From the NCBI RefSeq assembly GCF_003970675.1, contig NZ_CP034562.1:3038001-3102000 (forward strand): DNA of 64,000 nucleotides, given 5' to 3'. Position 1 is the stretch's first letter. Each line of letters begins with the position of its first letter. This DNA is from Flammeovirga pectinis. Lineage in GTDB: Bacteria; Bacteroidota; Bacteroidia; Cytophagales; Flammeovirgaceae. The notes under the pieces were generated by a model. The model searched no databases. It worked only from the letters and a program-made list of their open reading frames with translations, and was not told the origin of the DNA. Position numbers and translations under genes: made by a program. Shown here piece by piece: positions 57,046-64,000 of this stretch.

Positions 57046-57714
57046 TCAACCATTAATCTTTTTGATTAATAAAGGGAGTTCTGACATACTTTGAATTACG
57101 TGTTTTACACCAATTTCTTTCAAAGTATGTTCGTGCCCTTTTTTTATGTGCGATGCTCCCGTAAAACCAATTACATACATCCCTGCCGCAACAGCAGACT
57201 TTGCTCCACTTGCACTATCTTCAATTACAATTACCTTAGACGGTTTTACATTAAGTACTTTTGCTGTATGTAAATATATATCAGGAGCAGGTTTAGGATT
57301 CAAAACATCTTCCACACCAGAAAACACCCTATCACTAAACAAACCTCTCATCCCTGTAAACTCTATAGCATGGTTTATTTGTTCTTTATAACTATTAGAA
57401 ATTATTGCTTTCGGTAAATCAATTAGTTCATAAGCAGCTTTTGTTCCTTCAATTGCTTTTTCTTCCTGGGCTGCTGCTTTTTTGTATAATGATGTGATAT
57501 CATTTACATAATTATCAGGTAACTCAAAGTTGTATTTTTTTGCTAAACCTGTCATTATACCTGAAAACGTTTGCCCGGAAAAGTTAATCAAATACTCATC
57601 TAAAGTGATGGGAACGTTATAAGATTGTATGTATTTTACCATTACTCTAGCTGCGATAATCTCACTATCTATGATTACACCATCACAATCGGAGAATAAA
57701 TATTCAAATTTCAT
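57046..57714 (-). CDS. HAD-family hydrolase (beta-phosphoglucomutase-like)
   Basis: 222 residues. Motif I FSDCDGVIIDSE (nucleophile and acid Asp), motif II PKAIISNS, motif III Lys in NPKPAPDIYLHTA, motif IV VIVIEDSASGAKSAVAAGM. A C1 cap helical domain sits at about 20-85. Likely a small phosphatase or phosphomutase for sugar phosphates. Its start lies 11 bases after the MFS transporter stop on the same strand, so the pair is probably one operon. Confidence 0.9.
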   Translation of the reverse strand: MKFEYLFSDCDGVIIDSEIIAARVMVKYIQSYNVPITLDEYLINFSGQTFSGIMTGLAKKYNFELPDNYVNDITSLYKKAAAQEEKAIEGTKAAYELIDLPKAIISNSYKEQINHAIEFTGMRGLFSDRVFSGVEDVLNPKPAPDIYLHTAKVLNVKPSKVIVIEDSASGAKSAVAAGMYVIGFTGASHIKKGHEHTLKEIGVKHVIQSMSELPLLIKKING

Positions 57715-57725
57715 TATTTATCTAT

Positions 57726-58901
57726 TTAAGCTGATCTTTCTTTTAAAGGGGCAAACATCACATACAGGAATGCACAGAAACAGGCAAAACCTGACGCCAT
57801 AAATGCCCATCCTATTCTCTCGTCAACATTATCGTATAGAAGACCTGATAGAAACGCCCCCATTCCTATACCAATTTCTAAAGCAATATACATGGTAGCA
57901 ATTGCTCTTCCTCTATGTAAGGAATTACTCCTATCAATTGTCCAAGCATATATAGTAGGCGAGTTTGTACCTATTCCTAAACCTAGTAAAATTGCAGCAG
58001 CATATAATTCAAAAGCGGAAGATGCTACTCCAACCCAACACAATGAAATGACTAATAATATTGTTGATAATTTTAGAACAGGTAATCTTCCATATTTATC
58101 AGAAAGTTTACCCGCTAACACTCTTACTAACATTGATGCTCCTGTAAAAAACATAAAGAACATTCCTTTATTTTCTATACCAAGTGATTTACTTAAATCT
58201 GGAATTAATGTTAGAATAACTCCATAAGAGGTTGTACAAAGCAACATTACTATTGCAGGAGGTAATGCATTTACATCAATAATTTCATTTTTACGAATTC
58301 TAAAATGCTCCAATTTTAATTTTTCTGGGTGCTCTAAAGTTTCTTTCATACCCGAAAGAATTAATATTGACAATAATGAAACTGCCGAAGAACAATAGAA
58401 CATTGTATTTATATCAGTTTCCATAGTTAACCAACTACCTAAAATTGGCCCAACACCAATTCCAGTACTTGAACAAAAACCTAAAATACCCATTGCTTCT
58501 CCTCTTCTATTAGCAGGAACAATATCTGCCAAGAAAGCAGAAGTACCTGTTGGTTTAAAACCTGTAGAAAAACCATGAAAAAACCGAAGTAATAAAAAGC
58601 CAGCAACAGTACCTACAATTGGATAAAAAAGTGTACAAACACAGCTTACTACTACTCCAACAACCATTACAGGTACACGCCCAACTCTATCTGTTAATTT
58701 ACCACTAAATGGCCTAGACAAACCTGCTGTCAATGTAAATAAGGCTATAATCAATCCCTTATAATCTCCTCCTCCCAATGATGTTAAGTAATCTGGAAGT
58801 TCTGGGATTATCATATTAAAGCTCGTGAAAAATAATAACGAACTCGTACATAACAACCAAAATTGTAATGTGTATATATTTTCTTTTTTCTGATCTGTCA
58901 A
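57726..58901 (-). CDS. MFS transporter
   Basis: About 391 residues with 12 predicted membrane helices. The cytoplasmic loop 2-3 motif is GKLTDRVGRVPVMVVG and the equivalent loop 8-9 is GKLSDKYGRLPVL, both major-facilitator signatures; RFFHGFSTGFKPTGTSAF is helix 4. The start is taken as TTG at 58901 (TDQKKENIYTLQFW follows), because the only upstream ATG (59003) lies inside the terminator of the next gene. Substrate unknown; an efflux or sugar role fits the HAD partner equally. Confidence 0.85.
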   Translation of the reverse strand: MTDQKKENIYTLQFWLLCTSSLLFFTSFNMIIPELPDYLTSLGGGDYKGLIIALFTLTAGLSRPFSGKLTDRVGRVPVMVVGVVVSCVCTLFYPIVGTVAGFLLLRFFHGFSTGFKPTGTSAFLADIVPANRRGEAMGILGFCSSTGIGVGPILGSWLTMETDINTMFYCSSAVSLLSILILSGMKETLEHPEKLKLEHFRIRKNEIIDVNALPPAIVMLLCTTSYGVILTLIPDLSKSLGIENKGMFFMFFTGASMLVRVLAGKLSDKYGRLPVLKLSTILLVISLCWVGVASSAFELYAAAILLGLGIGTNSPTIYAWTIDRSNSLHRGRAIATMYIALEIGIGMGAFLSGLLYDNVDERIGWAFMASGFACFCAFLYVMFAPLKERSA

Positions 58902-58982
58902 ATTCTTTATCTTTTGGATGTTTCTTAAAGTAAAGGTGATGATTAAATTTATAGGATTCTTAGATTCTAAGAACAATTGAAC

Positions 58983-59019
58983 AAAAAAAAGAGATGTACC
59001 CATAAGTAGAATACATCTC
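58983..59019 (-). terminator. Intrinsic terminator after S1/P1 nuclease
   Basis: GAGATGTA / TACATCTC stem with a 13-base loop; eight As on the plus strand side give a minus-strand T-run. Confidence 0.8.
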
Positions 59020-59038
59020 TTTCCTGCAAAAATTTGAT

Positions 59039-59821
59039 TTATCCTAAGATATCATTCAATATACCAGCTAAACGAATTCCTGCATACTCAATTCTTTCTT
59101 CTACAGTTTTATAATTATCATATAAATATCTGTATCCAAGTTTACCATCTCCTACGTCATACAGGTTAGTACATAAAGCATAAGATTCTTGCATCATGTC
59201 TACAGTTGTAGCACTCTGAATTACCTTAACTTCCTCTGGAGTTGCATGATCTACATATTTAGCTATTTCAGAATAACTTAACCCTTTAGATCCCAACATT
59301 TCAGAATCCCAAACTCTATGAATGTTTGAAGGGTTACCAAACCAAGTAACTTTTACTTTATTACCACCCCAATCACTAGCATGACCTACATGAAAAGGTT
59401 GGTGTAAATCTCCTACTAAATGAGTTAAAATTTTAACTGCTTGAGCTTTTTGTCTTTTTGATGAAGAGGGATCTTTCAATACACTCTTCATTTCTTCAAT
59501 TGTTTTTATGATATCTCCTTTAGGGTTTCTCTCTAAAGTTTCAAAAGTTTGGCCTTCATCAATGTTAATAAAATGCCAAGTATACATAAAACTATATTTA
59601 TTATCCGATTTAATATCGTCCATCCAAGTAGACACCATTGGCAAATAAGCCGAATCTCCTAAAATAGCCTGTAATTGCTTTTTTGCTTTCTTTGTTAAAT
59701 GATTATCAGCGACTTCGGCTACAGCTCTATGACCAGTATGCCCCCAAGCCAAAACATCTTGATTTAAGAAAGTAACAAAGACTATAAGTAAACTTAAAAA
59801 TAATTTGAATTGATCCTTCAT
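59039..59821 (-). CDS. S1/P1-type zinc nuclease, exported
   Basis: 260 residues. Signal peptide cleaves after DVLA so the mature protein begins Trp26-Gly-His-Thr-Gly-His31; the N-terminal Trp itself binds zinc in this family. Further ligands: HFINIDEGQ, ILTHLVGDLHQPFHVGH and SDWGGNKV, all as in S1/P1 nucleases. It degrades single-stranded DNA and RNA, here presumably for nutrient scavenging in the periplasm or outside. Single-gene unit. Confidence 0.93.
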   Translation of the reverse strand: MKDQFKLFLSLLIVFVTFLNQDVLAWGHTGHRAVAEVADNHLTKKAKKQLQAILGDSAYLPMVSTWMDDIKSDNKYSFMYTWHFINIDEGQTFETLERNPKGDIIKTIEEMKSVLKDPSSSKRQKAQAVKILTHLVGDLHQPFHVGHASDWGGNKVKVTWFGNPSNIHRVWDSEMLGSKGLSYSEIAKYVDHATPEEVKVIQSATTVDMMQESYALCTNLYDVGDGKLGYRYLYDNYKTVEERIEYAGIRLAGILNDILG

Positions 59822-59992
59822 CTTTTAATGATTGGTTAAATTTTTGTGTCTAACGAACTGCAAGTTAAATTGTAGTACATAGGTATCAAAAATTATCTTG
59901 ATAGATTATAATTTAACGTACTGATATTGACATACATTTAATCTTAGTTGTCTAATCTATAGAATACAACTATTTTTTATTTAAAAACAATC

Positions 59993-60574
59993 ATGAAAAA
60001 AATCTTAACTCTTTTAATCGGTCTATTTTTAATTGGTGCTACTGCAAATGCACAAGATGGCTTATTTAGCCTTGGTGTAAAAGGTGGTATTGGTGCATCT
60101 AGTTATGACTTAAGTGGTCCTGTTACTGGATGGACAACAGAAGGATCAGCCTCATGGCATGTAGGTGGTATGTTTAGAACAAACATTCCTGTATTACCAA
60201 TTTATGCTCAAATTGAAGCTTTATACTCTAGAGTTGGAGGTACTATCTCATATCAAGGTGTTTCAGATGAGGCATATATTAACAGATTTGATGTTCCGAT
60301 CCTAGTTGGTCTTAAATTTGGTCTTTTAGGTATCAGTGCTCGTGCATTTGGTGGTGCTGTTGCTCAATCAAACTTCCCTGAAGATGCAGGAGACTTAGAG
60401 TATGAAAACTTTACTTGGGGATGGCAAGCAGGTTTAGGTGCAGATATCAAAAAATTAACTGTTGATGTTAAATATGAAAGTGGTTCAGATTTGATTACAC
60501 AACAAACTAATGCTCCATCAATTAAATCAACTCAATGGATTTTAAGTGTTGGTTATTTCTTCGGAGGAAACTAA
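59993..60574 (+). CDS. Outer-membrane beta-barrel protein (PorT-like family)
   Basis: 193 residues. Signal peptide ending ATANAQ. Barrel strands: LFSLGVKGGIGASSYDLSG, MFRTNIPVLPIYAQIEALYS, WGWQAGLGADIKKLTVDVKY, and a final strand ending VGYFFGGN. Fits the outer-membrane beta-barrel (PF13568-type) domain. No partner; ends at a bidirectional terminator. Function unknown. Confidence 0.82.
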   Translation: MKKILTLLIGLFLIGATANAQDGLFSLGVKGGIGASSYDLSGPVTGWTTEGSASWHVGGMFRTNIPVLPIYAQIEALYSRVGGTISYQGVSDEAYINRFDVPILVGLKFGLLGISARAFGGAVAQSNFPEDAGDLEYENFTWGWQAGLGADIKKLTVDVKYESGSDLITQQTNAPSIKSTQWILSVGYFFGGN

Positions 60575-60596
60575 AAATACGAATCTAGTATAAAAT

Positions 60597-60637
60597 AAAA
60601 GCCATTCAATTTAAAATTGAATGGCTTTTATTTTTTA
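60597..60637 (+). terminator. Bidirectional intrinsic terminator
   Basis: AAAAGCCATTCAATTT pairs with AAATTGAATGGCTTTT around a 1-2 base centre, with T-run; the convergent DUF6089-like gene ends inside it. Confidence 0.88.
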
Positions 60638-61345
60638 TTGATATCTAGGAGTTTTCGGACAATTAACCCGAATCAGATGATAACTTAAAGTCACACCCAA
60701 AAAATAATAATTATCTCTCCAAGATTCATCAACAAATAAACCTGCTACGCTTTCAGTACTTCTATATACTCCATCAGTTTTATCTGTCCATAATGGCTTA
60801 GTGATACTAAACTCCATACCTATATCTAAATAAGTGCTTATTCTTTTCTTAAAACCCATACCTACAGGCATTGTTACTGCTATTGCCGTATCGCTATAAG
60901 ATTCTCCTGTAGCTGGATTTGAAACTTTATTTATAAATGTCCCAACACCTAATTGTAAAAAGAAATAAGGTGTAAAGTTATCTTTATGACGTTTGTCTTC
61001 TCGAAACTGCAAGAAGTTATATTCAAAACCTGTAGATGCATTCCCCATGTGAATTTCTGTTTTGTATTCAGGAAGGTTATCTTGAATACTACCCACTCCT
61101 TGGTACCAACCGTAATCAATGTCTGTTCTCCACAGTAAATACGATTTCATTTTATATTTAGCAAAGAGTTTTGCTCCAACTCGGTAATCCACAGGGTTTG
61201 GAAATGTAGATAAATCACCTGCATATCCTGTAGCACCTAAAGCACCTCCATAAACCCAATATTTACTTTGTGCGTTAGTCTTATTTATTGTGCAAAAAAA
61301 TAGTATTAAAAATACTGTTGCAACTGAAAAAAAATGCTTCATCAT
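60635..61345 (-). CDS. DUF6089-like outer-membrane protein
   Basis: 236 residues. Signal peptide ending KTNAQ. Then SKYWVYGGALGATGYAGDL, the characteristic opening of the DUF6089 group, and barrel strands (FEYNFLQFRED; YFFLQLGVGTFINKV; DIGMEFSITKPLWTDK; YYFLGVTLSYHLI). The second Met (61342) is an equally good start. It lies about 100 bases downstream of a paralogue on the same strand. Confidence 0.8.
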   Translation of the reverse strand: MMKHFFSVATVFLILFFCTINKTNAQSKYWVYGGALGATGYAGDLSTFPNPVDYRVGAKLFAKYKMKSYLLWRTDIDYGWYQGVGSIQDNLPEYKTEIHMGNASTGFEYNFLQFREDKRHKDNFTPYFFLQLGVGTFINKVSNPATGESYSDTAIAVTMPVGMGFKKRISTYLDIGMEFSITKPLWTDKTDGVYRSTESVAGLFVDESWRDNYYFLGVTLSYHLIRVNCPKTPRYQ

Positions 61346-61388
61346 ACTTTATTTATTATGGGTACAAAAGTATTCAATTTATTAGTAC

Positions 61389-61422
61389 AAAAAAGTCCGA
61401 ACAGTGTACTGCACGGACTTTT
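61389..61422 (-). terminator. Intrinsic terminator between the two DUF6089-like genes
   Basis: AAAAGTCCG / CGGACTTTT with inner ACAGT/ACTGC-like pairing and a T-run on the minus strand, so the two paralogues are probably separate or only partly coupled transcripts. Confidence 0.7.
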
Positions 61423-61442
61423 AAGTATTAAAAACTTTATCG

Positions 61443-62213
61443 TTAACGGAATTTAGGCATTTTAATAGTACCTCCCAATATATAATTAAGTGAAAAACCT
61501 AATGTCATAAATGCGTCATTCAACTGACTTGATGTACTTCCGTTAATCTCGTTATTTATACCATCCACCATGTCACTTCCTGCGTAATTCACAGTAGCTT
61601 CAAAAGCAATATCCATGTGTGTAGATAGTTTATATCTTACTCCAAGAGCAACAGGAATTACATATGTAACTTCTGTATTTTTTTGTTCTCCCGAAATTAT
61701 TTCTCCTTGGTAATTAGGGTCAGGTTTCTGTGAAACTGTAGATGCAACAAACATTCCCCCTATTCCAAGACCAATATATGGAATAGGAATTTTAGGTCTT
61801 CTATAATATACACCTGCATTGGGAAATAAATCAATAATTCCCATCACATTAATTTGAGTGGCATAAGTGAAGAATTCTAAACCTCTATCTGCATTACGCC
61901 CTGCATCTGCATCGCTTCCTGAGAAAAAGTTATTATTCAAAGATACTCTACCAGAAATTCTGGGTAAATACCTTCTTTGTACAAAACCTCCAAACTGTAC
62001 TAAAGTGTTAGACCAATCAATACTACCTTTGTTAGGTGTTGGTGATAAGTCTCCCATAAAGTTTGAAGAGGTTATCATACCTCCAAAACTCCAATATTTC
62101 TTTTTTGATGTGAATCGTGCTCTTCCTCTAACTCCTTGTGCAGAAACTTCAGAAAAAGCGAAAAACATTAACACTAAAAATAAAACAGCTTGAAATGAAG
62201 TCTTTATTTTCAT
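61443..62213 (-). CDS. DUF6089-like outer-membrane protein
   Basis: 256 residues from MKIKTSFQAVLFLVL; fifteen upstream codons are open but lack signal-peptide character. Cleavage after EVSAQ. KKYWSFGGMITSSNFMGDLS mirrors the opening of the downstream paralogue. Other strands: LVQFGGFVQRRYLPRISGRV, IPIPYIGLGIGGMFVAS, VALGVRYKLSTHMDIAFEAT. Ends NYILGGTIKMPKFR. The two probably arose by duplication. Confidence 0.8.
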   Translation of the reverse strand: MKIKTSFQAVLFLVLMFFAFSEVSAQGVRGRARFTSKKKYWSFGGMITSSNFMGDLSPTPNKGSIDWSNTLVQFGGFVQRRYLPRISGRVSLNNNFFSGSDADAGRNADRGLEFFTYATQINVMGIIDLFPNAGVYYRRPKIPIPYIGLGIGGMFVASTVSQKPDPNYQGEIISGEQKNTEVTYVIPVALGVRYKLSTHMDIAFEATVNYAGSDMVDGINNEINGSTSSQLNDAFMTLGFSLNYILGGTIKMPKFR

Positions 62214-62436
62214 TATAAAATTTTTTATAAGTAGACTCAAATTGTTAGTAGGAGCCAAAAAATGTCATTTTAAAGAGTAATTACAATTACCTATTATACT
62301 CATACACGTATTATGCCAAATTCATGAAAATCATGTACATAATTAATGAAGAGAAATAGTTAATTGTAGAATACAGCAAAACAATACAAAGCCAAATATA
62401 TTAATTTTACAATAAAATATTAACATTATTAAAGAT

Positions 62437-63333
62437 TTATTTCACTACTTCTTCTAAACCTTTGTTAAATGAGATTGGTTCATATCCAAGTATGTTTTTT
62501 GATTTACTAATATCAAAACCCGTTTTCAAAGGTCTTTTTCCATTTTCTTTAAAAGTTCCCGCGGTAACTTCAGTAATTAAATTTGTAGAGAAATTAAGCT
62601 TTTTAGCCACTTTCAATGCTATCGCATAGGGAGTTAAATAATCTTTACCCGAAATATGAAAAACTCCTTCGGCTTCTTTATCTAAAATTAAAAAACACCC
62701 TTGAGCTAAATCTTTAACATAAGTAGGCGTTCTGTATTGATCATTTACAACTTTTATTGGATTACCTTTTTTTAGATTATTTTTCACCCATAACATTATA
62801 TTAGTCCTACTCATATCTTTTACCTGACCATATACAAGGCATGTTCTTACAATGGATGTTTTAAAAGGCCAATTTTGCATTACGCAGTCTTCAGCCATTA
62901 ATTTAGTTTGTCCATAAAAATTAGGCGGATCTCTTCTTTCCTCTTCTGTTAGCATTCCTTTATCTCCTGAAAAAACAAAATCTGTAGATATAAAAATAAA
63001 ATGCTTTAATCCATTATTCTTACCCGCTTTTAATAAAAACGCTGTAGCACTAACATTTTGTAAAATAGCTTCGTTGTTATTATCCTCACAATTTTCTACT
63101 TTAGAAATTGCAGCAGCATGAATAATTATATCTGGTTTAACAGATGCAATTACATCGTCAACTTCTTTTTCTATAGATACATCCATAGAAATATAATTGT
63201 AACCCTGTTCTAATAAACGGTCCTTTCCTCTTCCTGAAGCAAACACTTCAATATTCTTTTTTGTTAATAACAATTTTGTGAGGTGCTGACCTAATAGCCC
63301 ATTAGCTCCAGTTATGAGTACTCTATTTCTCAT
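62437..63333 (-). CDS. RmlD-like sugar-nucleotide reductase (extended SDR)
   Basis: 298 residues. Rossmann motif VLITGANGLLGQHLTKLLL, then HAAAISKVENCEDN, FISTDFVFSGDKG and the catalytic FYGQTKLMAEDCV (YxxxK). GVFHISGKDYLTPYAIA and the TGFDISKSKNILGYEP end are typical of dTDP-4-dehydrorhamnose reductase relatives. No other rhamnose genes adjoin, so the exact sugar is open. Confidence 0.87.
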   Translation of the reverse strand: MRNRVLITGANGLLGQHLTKLLLTKKNIEVFASGRGKDRLLEQGYNYISMDVSIEKEVDDVIASVKPDIIIHAAAISKVENCEDNNNEAILQNVSATAFLLKAGKNNGLKHFIFISTDFVFSGDKGMLTEEERRDPPNFYGQTKLMAEDCVMQNWPFKTSIVRTCLVYGQVKDMSRTNIMLWVKNNLKKGNPIKVVNDQYRTPTYVKDLAQGCFLILDKEAEGVFHISGKDYLTPYAIALKVAKKLNFSTNLITEVTAGTFKENGKRPLKTGFDISKSKNILGYEPISFNKGLEEVVK

Positions 63334-63434
63334 TTTTTGTGTTTTATTGATTTTATTTTGTACTATTAACGCAAACTAAATCAATAGTTCTAATGTTATA
63401 TAGTGTGTGATTAGTTAAATATAATCATGATCGT

Positions 63435-63442
63435 TATTTTTG
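63435..63442 (+). promoter_or_regulatory. Possible -7 element upstream of clpS-recR
   Basis: TATTTTTG matches TAnnTTTG, 25 bases before the clpS ATG, but no TTG was found at the -33 distance. Confidence 0.3.
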
Positions 63443-63466
63443 TGTATTCAAATCTTATACTTTCGT

Positions 63467-63757
63467 ATGTTAAAATTTGCAACTCAACCAGATATAGATG
63501 TTCAAGTACTTGAGGAAACTGAAGTAGACTCTGAACTTAATAGAGAACTTGTAGTGTTCAATGATGAGGTCAATACTTTTGATCATGTAATTGATGCACT
63601 TGTTCAAGTTTGTGAACACACAACACATCAAGCAGAACAATGTACTTGGATTATCCATTACAATGGAAAATGTGCCGTTAAAAATGGTACTTTCGATGAA
63701 CTTGCTCCTATGCGTAATTCAATGTCAGACAGAGGTATATCCTCTGAAATTCTCTAA
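63467..63757 (+). CDS. clpS: ATP-dependent Clp protease adaptor ClpS
   Basis: N-degron adaptor that hands substrates with N-terminal bulky residues to ClpAP/ClpCP, 96 residues from ATG 63467 (nine further codons are open upstream). Core motif VVFNDEVNTFDHVIDALVQV, then HTTHQAEQCTWIIHYNGKCA and the C-terminal LAPMRNSMSDRGISSEI. This matches the Bacteroidota ClpS version, shorter at the N-terminus than E. coli. recR follows after 17 bases. Confidence 0.9.
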   Translation: MLKFATQPDIDVQVLEETEVDSELNRELVVFNDEVNTFDHVIDALVQVCEHTTHQAEQCTWIIHYNGKCAVKNGTFDELAPMRNSMSDRGISSEIL

Positions 63758-63774
63758 TCTAAAATTACCTTTTC

Positions 63775-64000
63775 GTGTTAAACCTTCCTTCAAAATCTTT
63801 AGAGCAAGCAGTTGCTCAGCTTTCAAAATTACCAGGTATTGGTAATAAGTCTGCTTTACGCCTTGCATTACATATTTTGAAGGAGGATGAATTGTACGCA
63901 AAAGATTTAGCTACATCAATTGCTGCATTACGCTTAAATGTAAAATACTGTAAAAAATGCCACAATATTTCTGATGAAGAACTTTGTGGAATTTGTAAAA
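63775..64000 (+). CDS. recR: Recombination protein RecR (N-terminal part; runs past window)
   Basis: Recombination mediator acting with RecO on single-strand gaps. 75 codons visible: LPSKSLEQAVAQLSKLPGIG (helix-hairpin-helix), NKSALRLALHIL, then the start of the C4 zinc finger (YCKKCHNISDEELCGICK). The start is GTG at 63775; an in-frame TAA at 63760 excludes an earlier one. Co-transcribed with clpS. Confidence 0.93.
   Translation, partial: MLNLPSKSLEQAVAQLSKLPGIGNKSALRLALHILKEDELYAKDLATSIAALRLNVKYCKKCHNISDEELCGICK

Noticed and set aside
58902-59003. Upstream ATG start for the MFS gene at 59003
   Set aside because: It lies within the stem-loop of the S1/P1 nuclease terminator and would add 34 residues atypical for an MFS N-terminus.

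Overview
The window reads as a low-GC chromosome segment from a marine-type Bacteroidota, most likely order Cytophagales (Flammeovirga-like; this genus guess is inference). Supporting signs are a PorX response regulator of the type IX secretion system, tandem Skp/OmpH genes, DUF6089-like barrel proteins, a monomeric NADP isocitrate dehydrogenase, promoters fitting the Bacteroidota pattern (TTG or TTTG, then TAnnTTTG) and almost no Shine-Dalgarno sequences. I see no tRNA, rRNA, insertion sequence, prophage or CRISPR array. Gene order and base use look like ordinary chromosome with some lineage-specific islands.

Layout. 1-4.4 kb: 3' part missing rimO, then a Cache-domain histidine kinase coupled to rsmH. 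4.4-6.8 kb: a methyltransferase gene followed by three Skp/OmpH periplasmic chaperones. 7-14.1 kb: idh, then a LytS-like kinase 22 bases upstream of a fused acyl-CoA mutase (IcmF). 14.2-19.4 kb: envelope and secreted proteins (TPR, SPOR-like, four Ig-like repeats). 19.6-21.5 kb: cysH, a His/Lys-rich exported protein preceded by an apparent LytTR operator, and a Dabb protein. 21.6-24.7 kb: an unknown coiled-coil membrane protein divergent from porX. 24.8-29.6 kb: AlbA_2 regulator, BamE-like lipoprotein, accC, an unknown gene and a TPR protein. 29.7-38.6 kb: smc, etfBA, ferritin, nicotinamidase and an M42 peptidase. 38.6-44.6 kb: a very large propeller/barrel protein and the pyruvate dehydrogenase E2. 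44.8-52.1 kb: an S41 peptidase pair, a five-gene operon (FadL-like, two unknowns, DivIVA-like, folB) and a CarH-like B12 regulator divergent from a hydrolase. 52.1-57.7 kb: YcxB-like protein, nadC, a probable structured non-coding RNA, a second histidine kinase, thioesterase, phosphatase and HAD. 57.7-64 kb: MFS transporter, S1/P1 nuclease, barrel proteins, an RmlD-like reductase, clpS and the start of recR.

Themes. Envelope biogenesis dominates (Skp paralogues, the BamA-like fusion, FadL-like and DUF6089-like barrels, PorX). Central metabolism is represented by idh, icmF, accC, etf and E2. Two genes depend on cobalamin (icmF and the CarH-like regulator), but they are about 40 kb apart. The most unusual signals are non-coding: a 174-nt RNA with a closed terminal helix, promoter and U-run at 53690-53869 (minus strand), and a pair of identical LytTR-type sites at 20389-20418.
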